IMG/VR virus record: IMGVR_UViG_3300036859_000590
Location: 1-21,592 of that record
DNA: 21,592 nt
Source of the DNA: a virus
Direction: 5' to 3' (one strand)
The position numbers and the translations under genes are program-made. Below are positions 5,103 through 9,851 of this stretch, piece after piece. Each line of letters opens with the position of its first letter. Position 1 is the first letter of the stretch. The notes under the pieces are model-generated. The model worked only from the letters and a program-made list of their open reading frames with translations, was not told the origin of the DNA and did no database searches.

Positions 5103-5414
5103 ATGTCAAAATTACTACCGATCGGATTGTTTTTTATCTTGAGTGTTGCTGCCGTTGCCGCCAAACAACTGCCTGGTTTGTATTACGTTACCGCTGGGAC
5201 TCAGCCGACCAGCGCCGATTACAACGCGCTGGTTGAACATGTTCAAGAGCTAGAGCGCAAAGTCGCTGGAATGCAAAAACAAATCACTGGTCTGCACAGT
5301 AGATTACGCACGAAAGGTTCTGTCTCTGACGGCTTACTCGATCTTCTTAGGCACGAGGAGAAGGCAGAACTTTTGAGAAGCAAGGACGACGTAGTACACA
5401 TAGTTGATGACTAA
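5103..5414 (+). CDS. Small membrane-anchored or exported coiled-coil protein
   Basis: A 103-residue protein. Residues 4-20 (LLPIGLFFILSVAAVAA) form a hydrophobic segment after a single lysine, typical of a signal peptide or signal anchor, with possible cleavage after AVAA. Residues 38-70 have heptad-like spacing (YNALVEHVQELERKVAGMQKQ) and should form a coiled coil; the rest is charged. The layout would suit an inner-membrane spanin or other envelope protein, but no partner spanin with a lipobox is evident nearby, so this is only a suggestion. ATG 5103 was chosen because the hydrophobic segment starts there, with GGAAA upstream. A dedicated promoter (5050-5077) and a terminator (5564-5602) make it look like a single-gene transcript. 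Confidence 0.6.
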   Translation: MSKLLPIGLFFILSVAAVAAKQLPGLYYVTAGTQPTSADYNALVEHVQELERKVAGMQKQITGLHSRLRTKGSVSDGLLDLLRHEEKAELLRSKDDVVHIVDD

Positions 5415-5563
5415 AAACAAACACACAGAATTTGACCGCACATGGCCTCAGACGAATGGATATACTTCGAAAGTAAACCGACAAATGAACGAAACCATCT
5501 TCGATAATCTCACCTTCAATGTAAATCTCTTTGCTTCACTGCCAAAATGCACCGGGAAATTTC

Positions 5564-5602
5564 ACAGGACCACAGGCAGTGGCTGCCTGTGGTCCTGTTT
5601 CT
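5564..5602 (+). terminator. Strong rho-independent terminator
   Basis: A perfect 16-bp stem (5564-5579 with 5583-5598) closes a 3-nt TGG loop and is followed by TTTCT. It lies 150 bp after the stop of 5103-5414 and before the next gene at 5671. The frame that is open across it (from 5404) is therefore unlikely to be one gene. Confidence 0.85.
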
Positions 5603-5670
5603 GGAAAGCCTTTGGCTTCATAAACATTGGTCATTGTAACTGGAGTCATTCCAGGTATCCCGGAGAAAAA

Positions 5671-5904
5671 ATGTCCATAAATCGCCTCCTAACGGAGACC
5701 TTTGAGCTTTCAAAACAACATCATATTCTGAAAGAAAAGCTTCTCGCCGTAATTATCAAGTCTTACGATAACGGTGATTTTGTGCATGCTCTCAACCTCA
5801 TGTGGGAATTGATCGAGAAGCTGCCAAACAAAACCGGGACTGCTACACAATCGCAAGTGGTCATGCCTGCCAAAACCGGCAAACAGCCAGTATTAGTGGC
5901 ATGA
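5671..5904 (+). CDS. Small hypothetical protein (77 aa)
   Basis: A 77-residue protein, mostly helical in the first 55 residues (RLLTETFELSKQHHILKEKL, then MWELIEKLPN), with a basic, polar tail. Not recognised. ATG 5671 follows CGGAG at a 6-nt spacing. The frame is open upstream to 5404, but that part runs through a strong terminator hairpin and was left out. The stop overlaps the next start as ATGA. A short inverted repeat (CTGGA-5-TCCAG, 5640-5654) precedes it. Confidence 0.6.
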   Translation: MSINRLLTETFELSKQHHILKEKLLAVIIKSYDNGDFVHALNLMWELIEKLPNKTGTATQSQVVMPAKTGKQPVLVA

Positions 5905-6113
5905 TATCAACACCGCTTTATCTGCGTGATGGCACACCAGTTGGTGTTGATGTACTTTTGCCACCATCGCTTATCCCTTTTGAAGTCGTCGTCTGGGGTA
6001 CCCGCATCTTCGTTCGCAGCCTCGATGGCCAATACCACGAAGGTTGTCTATACACCGCTTACACGGAAAAAGAATGGAATGCTATCCTTACCCGCCACCA
6101 AGAACAACCATGA
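5901..6113 (+). CDS. Small hypothetical protein (70 aa)
   Basis: A 70-residue protein of mainly beta character (TPVGVDVLLPPSLIPFEVVV, then GTRIFVRSLDGQYHEGCLY), ending in a helix. It may be a small SH3-like or OB-like barrel, but no family is recognised. It starts at ATG 5901 within an ATGA overlap with the upstream stop, so translation is coupled. The next gene originally also began in an ATGA overlap (see the tandem duplication at 6110). Confidence 0.6.
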   Translation: MISTPLYLRDGTPVGVDVLLPPSLIPFEVVVWGTRIFVRSLDGQYHEGCLYTAYTEKEWNAILTRHQEQP

Positions 6114-6137
6114 CTGGACAACATGACTGGACAACAT
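6110..6137. repeat. 13-bp tandem duplication at a gene start
   Basis: ATGACTGGACAAC is present twice head to tail (6110-6122 and 6123-6135), with the period continuing for two bases. The first ATG overlaps the stop of the preceding gene (ATGA) but now leads to a 17-codon dead end. The second ATG begins the 67-residue frame. Deleting one copy restores the same protein starting at the ATGA overlap. Confidence 0.9.
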
Positions 6138-6326
6138 CTCTGGACTACTCACCCAATCTATGACGTGGTCATACACACATCAGGCTCGTTCTCTCTCGAT
6201 CGTTTTACTCGTCGTGAAGACGCTTATCTGGCGATGATCACTGCTGCAAACAACAACCACGCAGCCTGGTTGATTGTTAATGAAAAAGTTCGCGGCCGCA
6301 ATAAAGTCAAACTTGTGATTGAGTAA
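6123..6326 (+). CDS. Small hypothetical protein (67 aa)
   Basis: A 67-residue protein, possibly alternating strands and one helix (YDVVIHTSGSFSL, then REDAYLAMITAANNN, then AAWLIVNEKV, KVKLVIE). The beta-helix-beta pattern with a 'display value as the user typed it' look resembles small phage early proteins, but none is recognised. The start is the second ATG of a 13-bp duplication, 10 nt after the preceding stop, and there is no separate Shine-Dalgarno. The 3' end overlaps the convergent minus-strand gene 6307-6480 by 20 bp. Confidence 0.6.
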   Translation: MTGQHLWTTHPIYDVVIHTSGSFSLDRFTRREDAYLAMITAANNNHAAWLIVNEKVRGRNKVKLVIE

Positions 6327-6480
6327 GTCGCTCCCAAGCGTCAATCAATCGCCACTTGATCTGCCGTGCAGCCACGCTCCAATCACAAGCGCCATCGAGC
6401 AAATACCACGCTGCAATTAACAGCGACGCCGATACCCCTAATTGCATTGCCTTAACGGCGAGATATTGCATCATCTTCAT
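6307..6480 (-). CDS. Small single-pass membrane protein (57 aa)
   Basis: A 57-residue minus-strand protein with one hydrophobic segment, roughly residues 12-28 (MQLGVSASLLIAAWYLL), followed by a Trp-rich amphipathic and charged tail (WSVAARQIKWRLIDAWERL). ATG 6480 has GGAG at a 6-nt spacing, an excellent ribosome binding site located inside the upstream gene 6452-6631. Size and topology would suit a holin-like or inner-membrane regulatory peptide, but there is no sequence evidence for lysis function. It is the last gene of an overlapping leftward chain and converges on 6123-6326. Confidence 0.6.
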   Translation of the reverse strand: MKMMQYLAVKAMQLGVSASLLIAAWYLLDGACDWSVAARQIKWRLIDAWERLTQSQV

Positions 6481-6631
6481 GCTTTACTCCATGCAACGGA
6501 CACAACGGATTGGCTAACACCGTATCTTCAACCTCGCAGCAGCCATGCCCGCACCGGAATGTCTTGCAGCGACATACCACCGGCCCAAACAACACGGACA
6601 ATGCTTCTTCAATTTCTGATTTGCTTTTCAT
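6452..6631 (-). CDS. Small Cys-rich protein (59 aa)
   Basis: A 59-residue minus-strand protein. After a helical N-terminus (SKSEIEEALSVLFGPVV) come six Cys and two His in 30 residues (C20-R-C22, RCGHGCC at 26-32, CPLHG at 44-48). This is compatible with a small zinc-binding domain of a kind I do not recognise. ATG 6631 has GAGAAG at an 11-nt spacing, a weak site, but the start lies within the upstream mini-gene. The 3' end overlaps the membrane-protein gene by 29 nt and contains that gene's Shine-Dalgarno. Confidence 0.55.
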   Translation of the reverse strand: MKSKSEIEEALSVLFGPVVCRCKTFRCGHGCCEVEDTVLANPLCPLHGVKHEDDAISRR

Positions 6632-6713
6632 TCAAATAATCACTTCTCAAGTGTTGACTGTCTTTACCGTACTTGCGACAATTTATTTTGTCAATGAGGT
6701 TGGCTTTGCTCAT
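6609..6713 (-). CDS. Very small hypothetical protein (34 aa)
   Basis: A 34-residue hydrophilic, basic protein on the minus strand (begins MSKANLIDKINCRKYGKDSQ). Its ATG at 6713 overlaps the stop of the upstream frame as ATGA, and its 3' end overlaps the Cys-rich gene's start by 23 nt. These couplings, rather than composition, are the support. No domain is recognised. Confidence 0.4.
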   Translation of the reverse strand: MSKANLIDKINCRKYGKDSQHLRSDYLNEKQIRN

Positions 6714-6787
6714 ACGGTCGTGTGGCCGCGAGCGAGAGGGGCGGGATCGGTACAGGCTGGCTCTTTGTACTCTTCCATAAACCACAT
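6710..6787 (-). CDS. Possible mini-gene (25 aa) heading the leftward chain
   Basis: A 25-codon minus-strand frame from ATG 6787 (or the in-frame ATG at 6778), ending in an ATGA overlap with the next mini-gene. GAGG lies 2 nt before the first ATG and 11 nt before the second, so the second start would fit better and give 22 residues. There is nothing recognisable in the peptide. It may only be a leader that delivers ribosomes to the following genes. Confidence 0.3.
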   Translation of the reverse strand: MWFMEEYKEPACTDPAPLARGHTTV

Positions 6788-6964
6788 CGCCTCAGTCAAC
6801 TGCAAAAGATCCAAAGACGGCAGCCTTCAAAAGCTGTCGTTTTGCATTTCAGGGTGTCACGCACTTCAACACCATTGCACCGGGCCGTCAGACTCGGTGT
6901 TTTGGTATCATATGACTTGCTCGTTCAACTAAGCTATTGGTGGTGCAAGCAGCGTGCTTGGGGC

Positions 6965-6994
6965 CGTGCAAGCCTCTTGCACGCTTTCTCTTTT
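6965..6994 (+). terminator. Rho-independent terminator before 7012
   Basis: CGTGCAAG (6965-6972) pairs with CTTGCACG (6976-6983) around a 3-nt loop, followed by CTTTCTCTTTT. A second small stem (CAAGCA/TGCTTG) sits just upstream at about 6946-6960. A weaker hairpin with a T tract lies at 6816-6841. The 6788-7011 stretch otherwise shows no gene on either strand. The terminator would end rightward transcripts from the 5671-6326 genes. Confidence 0.65.
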
Positions 6995-7011
6995 GCACAT
7001 ACACTGTCTGC

Positions 7012-7281
7012 ATGATGACTGACAAACTGTATTGTTATAACCTACCACCAGCTGAAATGATCCTGGCTAGAGCCTTCTGGCGATCATTCAAATACAAACA
7101 CGATGCTAAACTCAATCTCTCTGGCTTCACCGAATCGCTTATCACAAAATTCATCGATCTAATGCTCGATGCTCATTGCCAGATCACAAGACACATTTCA
7201 ACAGCCAATCCAAAAACGCACGACTACTTGCTTATCTATCGCCCAGAAAACTACTGCCCAGAATACCCCTGGATAGATTGA
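7012..7281 (+). CDS. Hypothetical protein (89 aa)
   Basis: An 89-residue protein, helical in the middle (PPAEMILARAFWRSFKYK, then ITKFIDLMLDAHCQITRHI), with a C-terminal strand-like DYLLIYRPENYCPEYPWID. Not recognised. ATG 7012 (followed by a second ATG) has no Shine-Dalgarno and lies 18 bp after the terminator tail, so it could be translated from a leaderless or near-leaderless message. The frame is open upstream through the terminator, but that part is not credible protein. Confidence 0.6.
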   Translation: MMTDKLYCYNLPPAEMILARAFWRSFKYKHDAKLNLSGFTESLITKFIDLMLDAHCQITRHISTANPKTHDYLLIYRPENYCPEYPWID

Positions 7282-7453
7282 CATATTGGCTGGACCGCTT
7301 ACAATTCTCAGCATGAGCAGCAGACGACTCAGCCATATTGTCCATAAGCGCCTGAAACGTGTCGAACAAGTCAGACGTATTATAGTCAGCGCCTTCCAGG
7401 GGCGACCAATGACCCTGGAAGGCAGAAACACCATACAGCGGCTGCTGGCTCAT
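7232..7453 (-). CDS. Possible minus-strand gene (73 aa), competing with 7313-7558
   Basis: A 73-residue minus-strand frame beginning MSQQPLYGVSAFQGHWSP, with a balanced composition (TSDLFDTFQALMDNMAESSAA looks like a real helix). Against it, there is no Shine-Dalgarno, and it ends 50 nt inside the convergent 7012-7281 gene. The opposite frame has a very Arg/Leu/Ile-rich product, as antisense shadows often do. Either could be the real gene; composition favours this one, operon continuity the other. Confidence 0.4.
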   Translation of the reverse strand: MSQQPLYGVSAFQGHWSPLEGADYNTSDLFDTFQALMDNMAESSAAHAENCKRSSQYVNLSRGILGSSFLGDR

Positions 7454-7558
7454 CTGGATATCGCTTTGATACCATTGCAGCGGTCGGCTCGACCAAATGC
7501 AAAAACGAAAGCGTTCTATCGGAAATTGGTATTGGAGGGATGGGATCGAAATGAATAA
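7313..7558 (+). CDS. Possible basic protein (81 aa), competing with 7232-7453
   Basis: An 81-residue frame with about one in four residues Arg or Lys (SRRLSHIVHKRLKRVEQVRR). If real it could bind nucleic acid. It fills the space between 7281 and 7551 and its stop overlaps the next start by 8 nt, as is usual for the rightward genes here. There is no Shine-Dalgarno before ATG 7313, and its codons include many AGA, ATA and CGA, unlike the virion genes. It may be a shadow of the minus-strand frame. Confidence 0.35.
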   Translation: MSSRRLSHIVHKRLKRVEQVRRIIVSAFQGRPMTLEGRNTIQRLLAHLDIALIPLQRSARPNAKTKAFYRKLVLEGWDRNE

Positions 7559-7769
7559 ACGTGGCTTTGCATCACTATCCAAGGAGAAATTGCGTGCGAT
7601 TGCCTCTGCTGGTGGCATCGCTGCTCATGCAGCAGGTACGGCTCATAGATTCACATCAGAAGAGGCACAAGCCGCCGGCAAACTCGGTCGTAAGCTCGTT
7701 CGTGAGCGTAAATCCAATGCACAACAACAAACCGACAATACCACAATTCACCAATTACAGGACGCTTGA
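7551..7769 (+). CDS. KGG-motif (stress-induced/Con-10-like) small protein
   Basis: A 72-residue protein. Residues 4-48 match the KGG repeat family: RGFASLSKEKLRAIASAGG, then AAHAAGTAHRFTSEEAQAAG, that is, two repeats of the 'Ser/Glu-Glu-x-x-(x)-Ala-Gly-(x)-Gly' type. This is known from YciG-like and Con-10-like stress proteins of bacteria and fungi, which are small, hydrophilic and of poorly defined function. The last 20 residues are polar and low complexity. ATG 7551 has GGAGG about 13 nt upstream and a nearer GGGA. It overlaps the frame before it by 8 nt and the gene after it by 53 nt. A host-derived gene picked up by the phage is plausible. Confidence 0.75.
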   Translation: MNKRGFASLSKEKLRAIASAGGIAAHAAGTAHRFTSEEAQAAGKLGRKLVRERKSNAQQQTDNTTIHQLQDA

Positions 7770-8142
7770 AGCGGCGCTCCGCCAGCGAACCAGCGGCTAT
7801 CGACATGCGGGGTTCTTCATCACTGAGCGTGTTGATGGTATCGGCTGTACCTGTTTTTATTGCTCCAAAGAGCGTGCTATCTTGTTGAAATATGTTGAAG
7901 AAAAAGCCCAGCAAGAATACCGTCGCCAGGTTGATTATGACTGCCCGCAAGCTGCAGCCAGATTTCATAACGATGACTTTCACGCCGGGGCGCAAGCAGG
8001 TGCGTATTCTGCTACGACTAGCTGGGATATACCGCATCCCGATGAAATAATTAGTCAGCCAGAGAATGATCCCTGGCAGAAACCCGGTCAGATCTACAGA
8101 ATGCCGTTTGACTGGATTGCACCAGACAGTGATGAGGTATAG
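7717..8142 (+). CDS. Hypothetical protein with CxCxxC motif
   Basis: A 141-residue protein, not recognised. GIGCTCFYCSKER (C44, C46, C49) may bind a metal, but no second Cys pair is seen. A charged helix follows (ILLKYVEEKAQQEYRRQVDY), and the C-terminal 50 residues are acidic and rich in Pro, Asp and Trp. ATG 7717 with GAGCG upstream is chosen; it starts inside the KGG gene (53-nt overlap). The frame is open further upstream but shadows the KGG gene. It is followed after 2 nt by the next gene. Confidence 0.6.
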   Translation: MHNNKPTIPQFTNYRTLEAALRQRTSGYRHAGFFITERVDGIGCTCFYCSKERAILLKYVEEKAQQEYRRQVDYDCPQAAARFHNDDFHAGAQAGAYSATTSWDIPHPDEIISQPENDPWQKPGQIYRMPFDWIAPDSDEV

Positions 8143-8144
8143 CT

Positions 8145-8357
8145 ATGAGCGATACTGAAGCAAAAACAAAAGTCTTCGATGCTATTTGTCGTGGTATTGC
8201 CATGAGCGGTGTCTCTATTGGTGCGTCTGTTTTTCCAAATATTGCTGGCTGCGTCGAGGGCTTCTTGTTCGATCAAGAGTATCGTGGATTCGTTAGAGCT
8301 TATTGTGATGAAAGAGACGCAGCAGACAAAGCGGCTATCAGCAAGATCAAGAGCTGA
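8145..8357 (+). CDS. Small hypothetical protein (70 aa)
   Basis: A 70-residue protein. Residues 13-42 are moderately hydrophobic (AICRGIAMSGVSIGASVFPN), perhaps a membrane-associated helix, and the C-terminus is charged and helical (ERDAADKAAISKIKS). Not recognised. The start at 8145 has GAGG at 8 nt. It lies 2 nt after the previous stop and overlaps the next gene by 50 nt. Confidence 0.6.
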   Translation: MSDTEAKTKVFDAICRGIAMSGVSIGASVFPNIAGCVEGFLFDQEYRGFVRAYCDERDAADKAAISKIKS

Positions 8358-8514
8358 CCGATATATTGGTACACCTAGTAAATGTACCACCTGCGGATTG
8401 TTGGATGCCCGTAAGAGTGACTCCCGTAAACTATGTTTGCTATGCATCCTGAATACTGGAGCTAGTCGGGAGCTTAATGACGACTCAGAAGCGCTCGGCA
8501 TCGGCGATTCGTGA
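8308..8514 (+). CDS. Small zinc-finger-like protein (68 aa)
   Basis: A 68-residue protein with two CxxC pairs, C26-x2-C29 (KCTTCGLLDAR) and C43-x2-C46 (KLCLLC), 13 residues apart. This is the size of a single treble-clef or ribbon finger. The N-terminus is basic and the C-terminus acidic. ATG 8308 lies inside the preceding gene with only a weak AGAG upstream. The motif, not the start, carries the assignment. It is one of several CxxC mini-proteins in this window. Confidence 0.55.
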   Translation: MKETQQTKRLSARSRADRYIGTPSKCTTCGLLDARKSDSRKLCLLCILNTGASRELNDDSEALGIGDS

Positions 8515-8555
8515 TATAGTTGCATCTTGGTTCCGCAACACAGAAGGGAAAAACA

Positions 8556-8786
8556 ATGACACAAAAAACTGAAATCACTACGACATTGCACAATTGCACG
8601 GTGGCAGCGATCCAGAAGGTTGCATCAGAAGACAACACGCATTTTTCAATCAATATGTTCGACAAAGACAACTCCTTGATTGACAGCTTTAGCTATACAA
8701 GCGAAACTGCAGCTAATCAATACGCTGCTAGTTATGGTGCTACCAAGTTTGACGACAAGGGTTGGTGGCGGGCTCCAAAGTTATAG
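8556..8786 (+). CDS. Small hypothetical protein (76 aa)
   Basis: A 76-residue protein with strand-like segments (EITTTLHNCTVAAIQKV, then HFSINMFDKDNSLIDSFSYT) and a C-terminal SETAANQYAASYGATKFDDKG. It looks like a small alpha/beta domain. Not recognised. ATG 8556 follows GAAGGGA at about 6 nt, a good ribosome binding site. It is the last gene before the terminator at 8816-8857. Confidence 0.65.
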   Translation: MTQKTEITTTLHNCTVAAIQKVASEDNTHFSINMFDKDNSLIDSFSYTSETAANQYAASYGATKFDDKGWWRAPKL

Positions 8787-8815
8787 TACAATAGCGCCGG
8801 AAGCCGAAGCAAACC

Positions 8816-8857
8816 AAGAGCCACTGGTCTCTCTTTCCCCAGTGGCTCTTTTCTTTG
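8816..8857 (+). terminator. Strong rho-independent terminator
   Basis: AAGAGCCACTGG (8816-8827) pairs perfectly with CCAGTGGCTCTT (8839-8850), a 12-bp stem with an 11-nt loop, followed by TTCTTT. It separates the small-gene region from the virion module and directly abuts the next promoter. Confidence 0.9.
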
Positions 8858-8883
8858 ACAAATTGTCAAATATAGATTATATA
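8854..8883 (+). promoter_or_regulatory. Near-consensus promoter with overlapping palindromic operator
   Basis: TTGACA (8855-8860, perfect -35) is separated by exactly 17 bp from TATATA (8878-8883, five of six -10). The inverted repeat TTTGACA-AAT-TGTCAAA (8854-8870) overlaps the -35, the position of a repressor operator. It stands at the head of the virion module, so it is a likely late or regulated promoter. The predicted start is near 8890. Confidence 0.8.
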
Positions 8884-8902
8884 TCCAAGCAACAATAGAG
8901 GC

Positions 8903-9394
8903 TTGGTATGTGGCTTGAACATTGAGCGCTTCGCATGGATACCACCGGATGGCTTGTCCGACTGCCCGGAAAAGCGCTTTGTCCTTGCCTTCATTATTCA
9001 GACCATTCAAGACGCACAGAGTTATAGCAATGCCCCGGACAGCCATAAGATACGGCCTAGCTATATCGAGAGTATACAAATACATCGCCAATGGCTAGCA
9101 GAGCCACGTTTCAGCTGGTACTGCGAGCTTATGGGGTTGCCATCTCTCAAGGTAGCGGCTAACATAGTGGACGTGCTCGCTGGTAAACGCAAAGTCAATC
9201 CACGGGTGCTGCGCGTCGGGCGTACCTGGGAAGACTATGAGGCTTGCGGATTTGCCGCTGCACCTAGTAAGAGCGCCAAGTGCAACAAGCTCCGGTGGGC
9301 AAAAGACAAACAACATGACCAAGGCAATAACACTCCGAGAAATAGCGGCAAAATTTCGAAAAGAAACGGACGACTTTCTCCACGATCCGCCTAA
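8903..9394 (+). CDS. Hypothetical phage protein, first gene of the virion module
   Basis: About 163 residues. The stretch HRQWLAEPRFSWYCELMGLP (about 61-80) recalls a motif common in small uncharacterised phage proteins (WL-S-x-x-F-x-W-C-x-L-A-G). Function is unknown; a DNA-binding or terminase-associated role is possible. The last 45 residues are basic and low complexity and overlap the next gene by 80 nt. The start is uncertain: TTG 8903 and TTG 8915 are the in-frame options, while the ATG best placed for the AGAGG site (8897-8901) is at 8908 in another frame and gives only five codons. This may be a leader ORF or a sequence error. Confidence 0.5.
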   Translation: MVCGLNIERFAWIPPDGLSDCPEKRFVLAFIIQTIQDAQSYSNAPDSHKIRPSYIESIQIHRQWLAEPRFSWYCELMGLPSLKVAANIVDVLAGKRKVNPRVLRVGRTWEDYEACGFAAAPSKSAKCNKLRWAKDKQHDQGNNTPRNSGKISKRNGRLSPRSA

Positions 9395-9851
9395 TATCAC
9401 CGACTACAAAAGCTTTCGACTTTACTACAACAATCTGGCAAAATGTGTGATACGGGCAGAAGTCGATCCTCAATTCTCTTTTGCTACCAAGACCGCATCT
9501 ACGCTGGCTTACATCGGCACTGTGATTTTATTGAGTCTTGATAGAGAACTAAAAGAGAAGGGACACGCTGGGCCCCTGGAGGATAAATTCAACCAGATGG
9601 TGCAGCAAGGCGGCATCTCACTCACTCTGGAACAGGCGGCATTGGTGCTGAAGCAACAGGAGTCCAATTCTGCCATCCGGCTGCTTACCAAGTTTGCCGG
9701 CGAAAATAGCGTACCGCCGCCGTCAGTGCAAGTGACGGAAATCACAGATGCCGAAATGATCACACCGGTCTCTCGCCGGATATCTGCATTGTCCAAACGA
9801 GCCAAAGCCAAGGAGCATAAAACCGATAATGACCAGCATTACGCCTTTTGA
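9315..9851 (+). CDS. Hypothetical protein upstream of structural genes
   Basis: A 178-residue, largely helical protein. EIAAKFRKETDDFLHDPP is at the N-terminus, an Asn/Tyr/Phe region comes next, then SLTLEQAALVLKQQESNSAI in the middle and a basic C-terminus (SALSKRAKAKEHK). Position before the virion genes and an all-helical, basic-tailed character would suit a small terminase subunit. However, TerL is 8 kb away and no HTH is clear, so I leave it unassigned. ATG 9315 has no Shine-Dalgarno and lies inside the preceding gene. The 3' end overlaps the GNAT-like gene by 23 nt. Confidence 0.6.
   Translation: MTKAITLREIAAKFRKETDDFLHDPPNITDYKSFRLYYNNLAKCVIRAEVDPQFSFATKTASTLAYIGTVILLSLDRELKEKGHAGPLEDKFNQMVQQGGISLTLEQAALVLKQQESNSAIRLLTKFAGENSVPPPSVQVTEITDAEMITPVSRRISALSKRAKAKEHKTDNDQHYAF

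Noticed and set aside
5442-5507. 21-codon plus-strand ORF (MASDEWIYFESKP...)
   Set aside because: The peptide looks protein-like, but there is no ribosome binding site and no coupling to a neighbour; too little support.
5404-5670. Upstream extension of the frame ending at 5904
   Set aside because: It crosses a perfect 16-bp-stem terminator and reads as low-quality protein; the gene is better started at 5671.
6907-6912. Minus-strand -10 (TATGAT) for the mini-gene chain
   Set aside because: No acceptable -35 at 16-18 bp; too weak to call a promoter.
6442-7015. Plus-strand open frames over the 6307-6787 region
   Set aside because: They run through hairpins and lie opposite the better-supported, coupled minus-strand mini-genes; composition looks like shadow sequence.
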